From assembly GCF_003751945.1 (NCBI RefSeq), contig NZ_RJKL01000001.1, positions 992,001-1,056,000 of the forward strand: 64,000 bases of DNA. The letters are read 5' to 3'. The translations under genes and the position numbers were made by a program. Position 1 is the first letter of the stretch. Each line of letters opens with the position of its first letter. Positions 25,853 through 35,374 of this stretch are shown here, piece after piece. This DNA is from Couchioplanes caeruleus (GTDB taxonomy: Bacteria; Actinomycetota; Actinomycetes; Mycobacteriales; Micromonosporaceae). The notes below the pieces were generated by a model. That model was given only the letters and a program-made list of their open reading frames with translations, did not search any database and was not told where the DNA came from.

Positions 25853-26647
25853 ATGGGGATGAAACTGCTGGGTAGGCTCACGGTCGCGGCCGGGGCGGCG
25901 GCCGTGGTGTGGCTGGGCGCCGCGTCGCCCGCACTGGCCGACACGACGGTCACCGTCAACCCCGGCAACGTGCCCACCACCGCCTCCGCGCACGGAACGC
26001 ACGACTGCGACGACAACTTCGGCGGCGGACCGCGCCAGGGCAAGGACATATGGGTGTTCGTCCTTCCCGGCAACCAGAAGACGGTGGGCGACTTCGTCTC
26101 GGTCACGGCGACGTTCCGCGCGAGCGGAACGCTGACAATCCCGGCCGACGGCGGCGCTGTCGTCACGGACAAGGGCGCGAGCAAGGCCTGGATCACCACC
26201 CCAGCGGGATGGACGCTGACCGGCGCGACCGCGGTCATCACCGGTACGGCGGACAAGTTCAACCTCACCCACACCTGCCCGGCCGCCAGCGGCGGTCAGA
26301 CGCCGAAGCCGACCTCGCCGGTCTCCAAGTCATCGGCCTCCCCCGGCCCGACCGGCGGCTCCAACGACGGCTCCAACAACGGCGCCGGCGGCGACTCCAA
26401 CGGCGATTCCGGCGGCGACTCCCGCGGATCCGGCACGGGCGGCGACTCCCGCGGATCCGGCACGGGCGGCGACTCCGGCGGATCCGGCACGGGCGGCGAC
26501 TCCGACAGCCTGCCCCTCACCGGTACGGCGGTAACCGGCATCGCACTGACCGGCGCGGCCCTCGTGGCGGGTGGCATCGTCCTCCTGGTCGCCCGCCGGC
26601 GCCGGGGTGCGCTGGTCTTCTCCGCCGAGGCGACCGACAACACCTGA
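25853..26647 (+). CDS. LPXTG-anchored surface protein
   Basis: This 264-residue protein has a signal peptide (MGMKLLGRLTVAAGAAAVVW, cleavage near SPALA), a globular domain of about 130 residues with one Cys pair (THDCDDNFGGG ... THTCPAA), and a Ser/Gly/Asp-rich stalk with tandem repeats. The sorting signal is LPLTG, followed by a hydrophobic helix (GIALTGAALVAGGIVLLVA) and RRRR. A sortase would cleave within LPLTG and attach the protein to peptidoglycan. AGGAGGG before ATG 25853 fixes the start. No sortase gene is nearby. The ligand or role is unknown. Confidence 0.87.
   Translation: MGMKLLGRLTVAAGAAAVVWLGAASPALADTTVTVNPGNVPTTASAHGTHDCDDNFGGGPRQGKDIWVFVLPGNQKTVGDFVSVTATFRASGTLTIPADGGAVVTDKGASKAWITTPAGWTLTGATAVITGTADKFNLTHTCPAASGGQTPKPTSPVSKSSASPGPTGGSNDGSNNGAGGDSNGDSGGDSRGSGTGGDSRGSGTGGDSGGSGTGGDSDSLPLTGTAVTGIALTGAALVAGGIVLLVARRRRGALVFSAEATDNT
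26411..26502 (+). repeat. 27-bp tandem repeat in the stalk of the LPXTG protein
   Basis: There are three 27-nt units (26411-26437, 26438-26464, 26465-26491) plus a partial fourth, encoding GGDSRGSGT units. Units differ by one codon (Arg or Gly). Length variation by slippage is likely between strains. Confidence 0.85.
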
Positions 26648-26661
26648 ACCGAATCCCCCGA

Positions 26662-26691
26662 CGACGCCGGCCACCTCGGTGGCCGGCGTCG
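26662..26691 (+). terminator. Terminator after the LPXTG gene
   Basis: CGACGCCGGCCACC and GGTGGCCGGCGTCG form a 13-14 bp perfect stem with a very short loop, 14 nt after the stop codon. Confidence 0.8.
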
Positions 26692-26720
26692 CGCTGTCAT
26701 AGATCGACCCCGGCCGGTGT

Positions 26721-27060
26721 CTCCATGCGCAAACCGACGCGGTGGCTGCCGGATCCGGCAGACCCGTGGTGATCGGCAACGGCGCCGAGGGCGAGCCGGC
26801 CAGCGGCAACGATCGCACGCTGCTGACATACCGGCCGCACCTGGTCCTCGACGGCCTGCAGCTCGCCCGCGCCTCGGCGCACGGACCACCCACCTCCCCC
26901 TTCCGACGGACCTGGCCGGTGCGATCCGCGGCGTGCTCGCCACCCGCCACGATCCGATCGCGGTCATGGTCGCACCGGACGCCTTCGTTGCCGGCGAGGA
27001 ATCCGCAGTAGTCGCCACCGTCTCCGGCCGCCGCGCAGTGCCGGCCGACAAGTCTGCTGA
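26721..27060 (+). pseudogene. NuoF-like (complex I 51-kDa type) fragment
   Basis: The frame from 26742 reads VAAGSGRPVVIGNGAEGEPA, then GNDRTLLTYRPHLVLDGLQL, the FMN/NAD-binding signature of NuoF-like flavoproteins. The family sequence resumes in another frame as DPIAVMVAPDAFVAGEESAV. At least one frameshift, missing N- and C-terminal parts and no iron-sulfur domain show it is dead. Confidence 0.65.
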
Positions 27061-27120
27061 CCGAGCTCGGCATGGGCTATCGCTTCCGGCCCTGACCACC
27101 CCTGGCGGCGGATCCCCAGG

Positions 27121-29133
27121 TCACGCGCCGACGTGGATGCCCGGCCGCCGATCGGGGTCGGCTTCGTGTGTACGGATGATCTCGCGGGTGACGGGTGCGG
27201 TGTCGCCGCGGCCGAGCAGGAAGTAGCGGATCATGTGCACCAGCGGGCTGCCCTCGGCCCAGGCGAAGTAGCAGTGCGGGCGTATGCCGGTGGTGTCGCG
27301 CAGGGCGAGCAGGATCGCCGCGATGGCGTTCGGTGCGGCGGGCGCCTCGGCGCGCAGGACCCTGTGGCCGTCGACCTCGACGCCGCGGACGGTGAGGGTG
27401 TCGCTGAACGCCGACGGGTCCACCACGTCGATCTCGAGAAAGAGCACGTCGGCGGTGCCGGGTACGGGGTTGTCGCCGCGTTGTTCGTGTTCCTTGTCGG
27501 CGTACTCGGCGGCGCACCCCGTCTGACGGCGGTTGGCGATGAGGTTGATGCGCCGGTCGAAGGCGAGGGTGTCGGTGATGAACCGGCGGGCATTGTCGTC
27601 GAACTCGATGCAGTCGGTGCGCAGCTCGGTGGTCCGCGCCACCCGGGAGATCAGTGAGACGACGATGATGCCGGCGACGAACATGGCGGAGATCGCGAGA
27701 CCGTCGGGCTTGTCGATGACGTTCTCCACCAGCGCGTAGCCGAGCACGGCGGTGAGTACTCCGAATCCCGTCGCGGCGGGATACTGCCGACCGCGTACGG
27801 CGGAGACGGTGACGGCGAATGCTCCGGAGACCATCATGGCGAGGATGCCGGTGGCGTAGGCGCCGGCCTGGGCGTCGACGTCGGCGCCGAACGCGATCGT
27901 GAGGACGACGCTGATCGCGGTGTAGACCAGCACGACCGGTCGCACGGCGCGTCCCCATGCTGGGGCCATGCCGTAGGCGGGTAGGTAGCGGGGCACGATG
28001 TTGACCAGGCCCGCCATGGCCGACGCGCCGGCGAACCAGAGGATCAGCACGGTGCTGATGTCGTAGACGGTGCCGAAGACCTCGCCGAGCTGCTCGTGGG
28101 CCAGCCAGGCCAGGGCCCGGCCCTTGGCGGCGCCGCCCTCGGCGAACTCGGCGGCGGGGATGAGCACGGTGGTGACCAGGCTGCTCGCCAGCAGGTACCC
28201 ACTCATGATCACGGCGGCGCCGGTGAGCAGCTTGCGGGCGTTGCGGATCCGCGACCGCAACCGCTGCTGCTCGTCGGCTCCCTGGGCGGCGACCAGCGGC
28301 ATCATGGCGACCCCGGTCTCGAACCCGGACAGGCCCAGCACCAGCAGCGGGAACGCCACCAACGCCGGCACGACGAAGTCCCCAGCTCCCCCGCCTCCGG
28401 CGGTCAACGCATCCATCCACGCTGACCAGGCGCCCGGTGTGGTGACGATTTCCGCCAGTCCGACGGCGATGATGACGGCGTTGAGGCCGAGGAACGCCGC
28501 GACAAGCGGGATCGCGACACTGACGGCTTCGCTGAAGCCCAGCAGGAACACCCCGCCGAGCAGCAGCAGCAGGATGACGGTGAGCGCGACGGCGTGGCCG
28601 TGCAGGAACTGCGGGGCGTGCGGGTTCTCCAGCACGTGCAGGCTCGCGTCCGCCGCGGACAGGGTGATCGTGATGATCCAGGACGTGGCCACGAAGCCGA
28701 GCAGGACGAGCACGAAGATCTTGCCGCGCCAGAACGGTAGCAGCCGTTCCAGCATCGCCACCGAGCCGGCGCCGTGCGGGCTCTCCTTGGCGACCCGCCG
28801 GTACATCGGCAGCATCCCGCCCAGGGTCAGCAGCACGATAAGCAACGTGGCGAGCGGGGACACCGCGCCGGCCGCGGCGGCGGCGATCGCAGGGACGTAG
28901 GCGAGGCTGGAGAAGTAGTCCACCCCGGTCAGACACATCACCTTCCACCAGGCGTGCTGCTCGGCGTGGGCCTCACCGGCGGCCGGGCCGACCGGCTGCA
29001 CTTGGTGCTTGAGCAGCCACCGCGGCAGCGCCCCGTCGTGGTGTTCTCGCCCGTCGGGGGTGTCGACGACCGCGGGAATCGCGTATGCGGGTTCCGCGGG
29101 CTCGCCGGAGGGGTCCCCATCGGTGGTGTCCAT
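27121..29133 (-). CDS. APC superfamily permease
   Basis: This 670-residue protein has about twelve transmembrane helices (for example AATSW-type segments around [20 protein letters not shown] and [20 protein letters not shown]) and a cytoplasmic C-terminal domain of about 170 residues. The N-terminal region ([20 protein letters not shown]) is typical of the large APC/KUP-like amino acid or K+ permeases of actinobacteria. Substrate is undetermined. GGGAG 7 nt before ATG 29133 supports the start. It is divergent from the DUF389 gene with a 149-nt shared promoter region. Confidence 0.82.
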   Translation of the reverse strand: MDTTDGDPSGEPAEPAYAIPAVVDTPDGREHHDGALPRWLLKHQVQPVGPAAGEAHAEQHAWWKVMCLTGVDYFSSLAYVPAIAAAAAGAVSPLATLLIVLLTLGGMLPMYRRVAKESPHGAGSVAMLERLLPFWRGKIFVLVLLGFVATSWIITITLSAADASLHVLENPHAPQFLHGHAVALTVILLLLLGGVFLLGFSEAVSVAIPLVAAFLGLNAVIIAVGLAEIVTTPGAWSAWMDALTAGGGGAGDFVVPALVAFPLLVLGLSGFETGVAMMPLVAAQGADEQQRLRSRIRNARKLLTGAAVIMSGYLLASSLVTTVLIPAAEFAEGGAAKGRALAWLAHEQLGEVFGTVYDISTVLILWFAGASAMAGLVNIVPRYLPAYGMAPAWGRAVRPVVLVYTAISVVLTIAFGADVDAQAGAYATGILAMMVSGAFAVTVSAVRGRQYPAATGFGVLTAVLGYALVENVIDKPDGLAISAMFVAGIIVVSLISRVARTTELRTDCIEFDDNARRFITDTLAFDRRINLIANRRQTGCAAEYADKEHEQRGDNPVPGTADVLFLEIDVVDPSAFSDTLTVRGVEVDGHRVLRAEAPAAPNAIAAILLALRDTTGIRPHCYFAWAEGSPLVHMIRYFLLGRGDTAPVTREIIRTHEADPDRRPGIHVGA

Positions 29134-29282
29134 CAGCTCACTCCCCGTGCCAGCCTCGGCGTTGCTTTAGCACCGGGGGTCACGGTACGACGCACGGTCG
29201 ACGGCGCTCGTCGAGATCTCGAATCCCTCGAGAATGAGGTGGCCGTACACTGCCCCGGTCACGAGGTCTTGAGAGGGCGCGG

Positions 29283-30215
29283 ATGCTGCACGTTCGAGTC
29301 ATTGCGCCGCCATCGGTGAGTACGCGGGTGCGGCAGCTGCTGGCCGACGACGACGCGGTCACCCACGTGATCGTCTTTCCGGGCGCGGCACGATCGCCGC
29401 AGGGTGACGTGCTGGAGTTCGATGTCGTGCGCGAAGGCGCCAGCCACATCCTCGACGGCCTGCGCGAGCTGGGCGTGGACCGCGACGGCGCGATCGTCAT
29501 CGACCGGGTCGACACCGCCCTGTCCGCCGCGGCCGACCGCGCTGCCCGACGCACCCCGGGGTTGGGCGTGGACGCGGTGGTGTGGGACGAGATCGAGCAC
29601 CAGACCGGTGAGGAGGCGGCTCTGTCGGCCTCGTTCCTCACCTTCATGGGCGTCGCCATGGTCATCGCGGCGGTCGGTGTGCTGCTGGACCAGCCGATTC
29701 TCATCGTCGGCTCGATGGTCGTCGGCCCCGAGTTCGGGCCGCTCGCCGCGCTGTGTGTCGGACTGGTGCAGCACAAGTATGCGTTGGTGCGTCGCTCGGC
29801 GGTGGCGCTGGCGGTCGGTTTCCCGGTGGGCATGGTCGTCACCGTCGTGGCGGTCTGGGCGCTGACCGCCGCGGGCCTGGTGGACAAGTCGATGTTGCTG
29901 GCGGAGCGGCCGCTGACTGACTTCATCTGGCGGCCCGACGCCCTGTCCTGGGTGATCGGCTTCCTCGGCGGGGTGGCCGGCATCCTGTCGCTCACATCCG
30001 CCAAGGCCGGAACGCTGGTCGGCGTGCTGATCTCGGTGACCACCGTGCCCGCCGCTGCCAACGCCGCGGTCGCCCTGGCGTACGGGGTCGGCCCGGAGGC
30101 GTACGGCTCGGCGGTACAGCTGGTCATCAACGTGGCCGCGATCATCCTTGCCGGTGTGCTGACCCTGCTGGTGCAGCAGGTGGCATGGAAGCGGCGGCCC
30201 CGAACCACCTGTTGA
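29283..30215 (+). CDS. DUF389 membrane protein
   Basis: This 310-residue protein has an N-terminal soluble ferredoxin-like part (MLHVRVIAPPSVSTRVRQLL) followed by about six helices with the DUF389 signature (PILIVGSMVVGPEFGPLAAL). Family members are found widely, function unknown, possibly transport. GAGAGGG precedes the ATG. It is divergent from the APC permease. Confidence 0.82.
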   Translation: MLHVRVIAPPSVSTRVRQLLADDDAVTHVIVFPGAARSPQGDVLEFDVVREGASHILDGLRELGVDRDGAIVIDRVDTALSAAADRAARRTPGLGVDAVVWDEIEHQTGEEAALSASFLTFMGVAMVIAAVGVLLDQPILIVGSMVVGPEFGPLAALCVGLVQHKYALVRRSAVALAVGFPVGMVVTVVAVWALTAAGLVDKSMLLAERPLTDFIWRPDALSWVIGFLGGVAGILSLTSAKAGTLVGVLISVTTVPAAANAAVALAYGVGPEAYGSAVQLVINVAAIILAGVLTLLVQQVAWKRRPRTTC

Positions 30216-30335
30216 GGAGATGCGCGCCAGCAATACGTGTCGGTTGAGCTACGGTCGGTTGGTGCCCTACCGAACCCCGTGTTGGGTTCCCAGACAGTCG
30301 GACGGCGGGTGCTGCCCACCGCCTGGGAGGCGAGC

Positions 30336-30611
30336 ATGACCGACGACGACGTGGTGAAGCTCCGGGCGCTGGCCGAGAGCGGCGACTCTGACGCTGTCGA
30401 CCAGCTTGTCGAACTCGCGGGCGAGCGCGGTGACTTTGAGGAGCTCCGCCGCCTCGCCGCGGCGGGTAGCCGCGACGCGGCCGATGAGCTCGTCCAGCTC
30501 GCAAGCGAGCGAGGCGACATGGACGAGCTGCGCCGCCTCGCCGACGCGGGCAACCGCGACGCCGCTGAGGTCCTGACGGAACTCAACGATCAAGGACACT
30601 GCGGCGATTGA
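30336..30611 (+). CDS. Small protein built of 28-residue helical repeats
   Basis: The product is 91 residues from ATG 30336, set by GGGAGG nearby. It consists of almost three copies of a 28-residue unit (for example FEELRRLAAAGSRDAADELV with QLASERGD), each a pair of short helices as in SEL1/HEAT-like solenoids. It probably mediates protein contact. It follows the DUF389 gene by 120 nt and is convergent with the phosphoketolase gene. Confidence 0.7.
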   Translation: MTDDDVVKLRALAESGDSDAVDQLVELAGERGDFEELRRLAAAGSRDAADELVQLASERGDMDELRRLADAGNRDAAEVLTELNDQGHCGD

Positions 30612-30751
30612 CGTATGGCGCGTGTCGTACTGCCAAGGATGTGCTCGCGGACCGGACGCGATCACGTCAGCAAAGCGGATGGACGATTCCTGCGAGGGGC
30701 CGTCGGAGCCGGGCGAATGCGTCAAATTCTCCTGCCCTTGCTCCGGGCGGC

Positions 30752-33157
30752 TCAGCCTTGCTGTGCCCAGTCGCCAAGGGTCCAGTCGCGGACCTCCGGC
30801 ATGTCTTCGAGGTGCTCCACCACGTACGCGTCGTGCCGTTCGAGCTGGCTCTCGCACCAGGCCTTGAGGTCGGCTGCCCCGCGGGGCAGTCGTTTGGCGT
30901 TGTTGATGGCGTCCATGACCAGGTGGTAACGCGAGGCCCGGTTGCGGACGGTCATGTCGAACGGGGTGGTCGTGGTGCCCTGCTCGATGAAGCCGCGGAC
31001 ACGGAACCGGTCGGCGTCCGGCCGGCCGTGTACCAGTTGATGGATGGCTCCGGGATAGCCGTGGAAGGAGAAGACCACGTCGACGGTGTCGGTGAACAGC
31101 TCGGTGAACAGCGTCTCGCTCATGCCGTGCGGGTGGTCCTTCGGCCGGATCAGGGTCATCAGATCGACCACGTTCACGACCCGGACCTTGAATCCTGGTA
31201 GTCGCTCGCGCAGGATCTGCGCGGCCGCGACGGTCTCCATGGTCACGACGTCGCCGGCGCAGGCGAGCACGATGTCGGGGTCGCTGGTGCCGTCGTCGGT
31301 GCCGGCCCAGTCCCAGATGCCGGCGCCACGGGTGCAGTGGTCGACGGCCTGATCCATCGTCAGATACTGCAGTTGTGGCTGTTTGTCGATGACGATCAGG
31401 TTGATGTACGACCGGGAGCGCAGGCAGTGGTCGGCGACCGAGAGCAGGCAGTTCGCGTCCGGCGGCAGGTAGACCCGGGAGACGTCGCCGCGCTGGGTCA
31501 ACACGACCTGAATCAGGCCGGGGCCCTGGTGGGAGAAGCCGTTGTGGTCGTTGCGCCAGGCCGTCGAGGTGAGCAGCACGTTCAGGCTCGGCACCTTGGC
31601 CCGCCACGGCAGGTTCTTCGCCTCCTGCAGCCATTTGCCGTGCTGCACCGTCTGCGAGGCGCTGACCATGGCGAACGCCTCGTAGGTGGCGAACATGCCG
31701 TGCCGGCCGGTGAGGGTGTAGCCCTCGAGCCAGCCGTGGCAGTTGTGCTCGGACAGCACCTCCATGACCCGGCCGTCACGGCCGATCGCCACATCCTCCG
31801 GTGTCACGCGCTCAGCGAAGGCCCGGTCGGAGACCTCGAAGACGGCGCCGAGGCGGTTGCTGTTGGTCTCGTCGGGACAGAACAGCCGGAACCGATCGGG
31901 GTTGCGCCCATACACGTCGCGCATCAACTCACCCAGCTTGCGCGTCGACTCGGCGCGCCCCTCCCCAGGCCGCTTCACGGACACGGCGTAGCCACGGAAG
32001 TCCGGCAGGTCGAGATCCCTGGTGAGCAGCCCGCCGTTGGCCTGCGGCGTCGCGCTCATCCGCAGGTCGCCCTCCGGCGCCTGCTCACACACCAGGGCGG
32101 TGGGCGCGCCAGTCGCGTCGAACAGCTCTTCCGGACGGTACGACTTCAGCCAGGTTTCGAGCAGCGCGAGGTGTTCCGGGTTGTCGCGGACACCGGACAG
32201 CGGGACCTGGTGCGACCGCCAGGTGCCGGTGACCTGGATCCCGTCGACCTGCTGCGGTCCGGTCCAGCCCTTCGGCGAGCGCAGCACGATCACCGGCCAG
32301 ACCGGACGGACGCCGTCCCACTCCCCCACCCGGGCCGCGGCCTGAATGTCGCGGATCCGGCCCCAGGCCCGGGAGAGCGCGGCCGCGAACCGGTAGTGCA
32401 TGCCCGGTACGTCATCGCCCTCCACCTCGATCACCTCGTAGCCGTGCCCGCGCAACAGCGCGCGGACCTCGGCCGGGTCCTTGCGGGCCAGCACCGTCGG
32501 CCCGGAGATCTTGGCTCCGTTGAGGTGCAGGATCGGCAGCACCGCGCCGTCGTGGGCGGGATTGAGGAACGAGATGCCCTTCCACGAGCCCTCCAGCGGG
32601 CCGGTCTCCGCCTCGCCATCGCCGACCACCGCGATCGCCAGCAGGTCGGGGTTGTCCATCACCGCACCGAACGCGTGCACCAGCACATAGCCCAGCTCGC
32701 CGCCCTCGTGAATGGAACCGGGGGTGGTGACCGAAACGTGGCTGGGGATGCCGCCCGGGCTGGAGAACTGGCGGAACAGCCGCAGCATGCCGGCCTCGTC
32801 CTGCGACACCCCCGGATAGATCTCGCTGTAGGTGCCCTCGAGGTAGCCGGCCGCGACGAGAGCCGGGCCGCCGTGGCCGGGACCGGCGAGGTAGATCGCC
32901 TGCTGGCCGGTGTGCCGGATCAGCCGGGACACGTGCGCGTAGATCAACGACAGGCCGGGGCTCGTCCCCCAGTGTCCTAGCAGCCGCGGCTTGATGTGCC
33001 CGGCGGTCAGCGGCTCCCGCAACAGCGGATTGGCCCGCAGATAGATCTGCCCGATAGTGAGGTAGTTCGCGGCACGCCACCAGGCGTCCAGCCGGGCGAG
33101 GTCGGCGTCGTCGGGCTCGGCGAGCGTACGCAGCAGATCTGGAGCGACCGTGGTCAC
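30752..33157 (-). CDS. xfp: Phosphoketolase (xylulose-5-P/fructose-6-P)
   Basis: This 801-residue thiamine-diphosphate enzyme splits xylulose 5-phosphate or fructose 6-phosphate with phosphate to acetyl phosphate plus a triose or tetrose phosphate. Visible signatures are LLGHWGTSPGLSLIYAHVSR, YLAGPGHGGPALVAAGYLEG, the ThDP-binding GDGEAETGPLEGSWKG, and HNCHGWLEGYTLTGRHGMFA in the second domain. Length is full for the family. The promoter contains a DevR-like box 86 nt before the ATG, suggesting that it is induced with the dormancy genes to make acetyl phosphate/ATP when respiration stops. Its neighbour upstream is the CBS-BON pseudogene. Confidence 0.95.
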   Translation of the reverse strand: MTTVAPDLLRTLAEPDDADLARLDAWWRAANYLTIGQIYLRANPLLREPLTAGHIKPRLLGHWGTSPGLSLIYAHVSRLIRHTGQQAIYLAGPGHGGPALVAAGYLEGTYSEIYPGVSQDEAGMLRLFRQFSSPGGIPSHVSVTTPGSIHEGGELGYVLVHAFGAVMDNPDLLAIAVVGDGEAETGPLEGSWKGISFLNPAHDGAVLPILHLNGAKISGPTVLARKDPAEVRALLRGHGYEVIEVEGDDVPGMHYRFAAALSRAWGRIRDIQAAARVGEWDGVRPVWPVIVLRSPKGWTGPQQVDGIQVTGTWRSHQVPLSGVRDNPEHLALLETWLKSYRPEELFDATGAPTALVCEQAPEGDLRMSATPQANGGLLTRDLDLPDFRGYAVSVKRPGEGRAESTRKLGELMRDVYGRNPDRFRLFCPDETNSNRLGAVFEVSDRAFAERVTPEDVAIGRDGRVMEVLSEHNCHGWLEGYTLTGRHGMFATYEAFAMVSASQTVQHGKWLQEAKNLPWRAKVPSLNVLLTSTAWRNDHNGFSHQGPGLIQVVLTQRGDVSRVYLPPDANCLLSVADHCLRSRSYINLIVIDKQPQLQYLTMDQAVDHCTRGAGIWDWAGTDDGTSDPDIVLACAGDVVTMETVAAAQILRERLPGFKVRVVNVVDLMTLIRPKDHPHGMSETLFTELFTDTVDVVFSFHGYPGAIHQLVHGRPDADRFRVRGFIEQGTTTTPFDMTVRNRASRYHLVMDAINNAKRLPRGAADLKAWCESQLERHDAYVVEHLEDMPEVRDWTLGDWAQQG

Positions 33158-33242
33158 GGCGGGTCCTTCCGCAGGTCTTGGTGTCGTCCCGACCCTAGGG
33201 CCGCCGCGAACAGCGGTCCCAGGGCCGGACGACGCGGTTCAC

Positions 33243-33256
33243 GGGACGTTCGGCCC
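33243..33256 (-). promoter_or_regulatory. Candidate DevR (DosR) box, phosphoketolase promoter
   Basis: GGGACGTTCGGCCC fits the DosR-box core GGGAC-N4-GKCCC. It ends right at the stop codon of the CBS-BON pseudogene, 86 nt before the phosphoketolase start. Confidence 0.6.
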
Positions 33257-33731
33257 TCACGCCCCACCGTAGGCCAGGCCGGAAGTGAAGATGTCGCGGT
33301 CGTCGAAGCCGTAGGCCAGCTCGTCGACGACCTGGACGACCCCGACGACCTGGACGACCCCGGGGACCTGACGGGTGAGCCGTCCGGTCAGATCCGCGGT
33401 CGACCAGCGCTCGACCCGCCCCGCCAGCGTCACCACGCCGATGCTCACCTGCACCCGCACGGATGGTGTCTCCCCCGACTGGATGCAGGAGATGACGTCC
33501 GCGCGAATCTCGTCGTCAGGCCGTAGGTGCACCTTCAACAGATCACCGCGCGTCACGATGCCGGCGAGCCGGCCCCGATCGTCCACCACAGGAAGCCGCT
33601 TCACCCCTTGGGCGTGCATGATGCGGGCCGCGGCGGCGATCGGCGTCGCGGTGGGCACTGCGGTAGGAGGTGGTCCGCCCTACGGACACGACTCGCTTGG
33701 TCATCACGTCGTCCACGGTCCAGGTCTTCAT
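33257..33731 (-). pseudogene. CBS-CBS-BON stress protein with internal deletion
   Basis: ATG 33731 (with GGGAGG just before it) starts MKTWTVDDVMTKRVVSVGRT, the normal N-terminus of CBS-pair proteins. After TTSY the frame shifts and resumes as AVPTATPIAAAARIMHAQGV in the second CBS domain, followed by LAGIVTRGDLLKVHLRPDDE and a BON domain (VRVQVSIGVVTLAGRVERW). About 60 residues covering most of CBS1 are missing and the frame is broken. The BON end carries an 18-nt tandem duplication (VVQVVG twice). It overlaps the SRPBCC stop by ATGA, last in a three-gene operon. Confidence 0.75.
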
Positions 33732-34378
33732 CCCCGCCTCCCGACAGTCACCGGTTCTGCGGAGCGGCCCAGCCCCTCTGCACGCTGCTTGATACCCAGC
33801 AGCATCCGGCGTTCCATGACGAGGCTGCCGGGCGACATCACCACCTCGTAGAGGAACCGGCGGGCACGACCCGCACCGGGCGACGTGATCCGGTTACGGC
33901 TGATCAGCCGCGTCCCTCGCCGATCGGCACGGAGGGCGAATATCCACACCCAGGCGCTATCGGTGGAGCGGAAGACCAGCGTCCGCTCAGGATCACAGAC
34001 TTCCACCCGCATGTGCGGTCCGTTCGGGCCCAGCGGCAGGACATCGCCGACGGCCAGATGCTGGAACTGCGGCAGGATCTCGTCGGCGCTGTGCATGTCG
34101 AGCCCGAACAGGTTCTCGATCCAGTCGTACGTGTACGCGCCGCCGCGGCCGCTGCCCATCTGGACCAGCCACGGCCAGACCGCGCCCGGCTCGGCATCGA
34201 CCGTGACCGCCCGGGTGGAGATCAGCGTGGCGCCGGGCAGCAGGTCGTCTCCGGGCAGTGGCCCGGCCGCCTCCTCGGGCGTGGCTCCCCAGGTGAGGTA
34301 ACGGCGCCGGGCCGGAGCCGACAGCGCCACGGCCGCCGCCAGCACACCGGCGGCGGCCATCAACATGCGAGGCTTCAT
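33728..34378 (-). CDS. SRPBCC family membrane-anchored protein
   Basis: This 216-residue protein has an N-terminal hydrophobic segment (MLMAAAGVLAAAVALSA), then a START/SRPBCC-like lipid-binding fold (TRAVTVDAEPGAVWPWLVQM, GSGRGGAYTYDWIENLFGLD, WVWIFALRADRRGTRLISRN). Such proteins occur beside DosR-type genes in several actinobacteria. ATG 34378 overlaps the upstream dehydrogenase stop (ATGA), and its own stop overlaps the CBS gene start, so it is in the middle of a tight operon whose outer members are both broken. Confidence 0.75.
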   Translation of the reverse strand: MKPRMLMAAAGVLAAAVALSAPARRRYLTWGATPEEAAGPLPGDDLLPGATLISTRAVTVDAEPGAVWPWLVQMGSGRGGAYTYDWIENLFGLDMHSADEILPQFQHLAVGDVLPLGPNGPHMRVEVCDPERTLVFRSTDSAWVWIFALRADRRGTRLISRNRITSPGAGRARRFLYEVVMSPGSLVMERRMLLGIKQRAEGLGRSAEPVTVGRRG

Positions 34379-35183
34379 CGCGACAACACCACCTTGAGCG
34401 CGCCGGAGTGCACCGGATCGGCGAAGACGTTGTAGGCATGCTCGAACTCGTCGAGGCGGAACCGGTGGGTGACCATGTGGCCGAGGTCGAGTCGGCCGGC
34501 GACGATCATGTCCAGCAGTTTCGGCGTCGAGAAGGTGTCAACCAGGCCGGTGGTGATGGTGATGTTGCGGATCCACAGGTCTTCCAGGTGCAGCGTGGCC
34601 GGCTTGCCGTGGACCCCGATGTTGGCGACCCGGCCACCGGGCCGCACCAGCGACGCGCAGAGCTCGAAGGTGTGCGGTGTGCCGACCGCTTCCATCGCCA
34701 CGTCGGCGCCGAGCCCGCCGGTCAGGGCACGCACGATGTTGGCAGGGACCTCCGGCCCGGCCAGCACCGTGGTGTCCGCACCTACGTGGACAGGTCCGCG
34801 AACGGGATCCGGGCGTACTCGGACTGCACGCCGTCGATGGTGTGGCCGAGAATCCAGCCACCGCCGCCCCGGCACTGCCCGTACGCGCCCTCCCGGCAGT
34901 AGCGGCAGATCCCGCACGCGGAGATGCAGGAGGCGAGCACTCGATCACCCGCCCGCAGGCCGGCCACCGCACCGCCGGTCTCGACGACCGTGCCGACGGC
35001 CTCGTGCCCGAGCACCCGCCCGGCCTCGACCTCGGGCACGTCCCCGCCGAGGATGTGCAGGTCGGTGCCGCAGATGGTGACGGCGTCCACCCGGATGATC
35101 GCGTCCCGCGGATCCTGGATCCGCGCGTCGGCAACGTCCGCCCACGAGCGGATACCCGACCCGCCGTACACGAGCCCCTTCAT
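34375..35183 (-). pseudogene. Zinc-dependent alcohol dehydrogenase with internal deletion
   Basis: Residues 1-133 are a good MDR N-terminus (MKGLVYGGSGIRSWADVADA) with the catalytic zinc ligands CGTDLH and GHEAVG and the structural-zinc Cys cluster (CISACGICRYCREGAYGQC). After PFADLST comes a stop. In the next frame the protein resumes inside the coenzyme domain (VGADTTVLAGPEVPANIVRA) and runs normally to LKVVLSR. About 80-90 residues, including the GxGPIG NAD-binding turn, are absent. The deletion junction is near 34785. It is first in the operon with SRPBCC and CBS, behind a DevR-like box. Confidence 0.85.
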
Positions 35184-35245
35184 GACCGGCTCCCTTCCTT
35201 CGACGTCCTCGCCCTCACACTCGTCGCGCTGCGCCCCGACGAATA

Positions 35246-35259
35246 GGGACGTCCGGCCC
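35246..35259 (-). promoter_or_regulatory. Candidate DevR box, alcohol dehydrogenase operon
   Basis: GGGACGTCCGGCCC matches GGGAC-N4-GKCCC and lies 63 nt before the ATG at 35183. Confidence 0.6.
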
Positions 35260-35374
35260 TACAGGCCGGGACGTTGGCCGGGCTACCAACGAGAAGGGAG
35301 CGCGGCCCCCTGCAGGTCAGATTCATCGGAGGGAACCGCGTCTCCGTAACCCGCACAGCCGCGAGGAGGCTGTC

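Noticed and set aside
26411..26502. Possible CRISPR-like repeat
   Set aside because: The 27-bp units are directly adjacent without spacers and lie in frame within a coding region encoding a Gly/Ser stalk.
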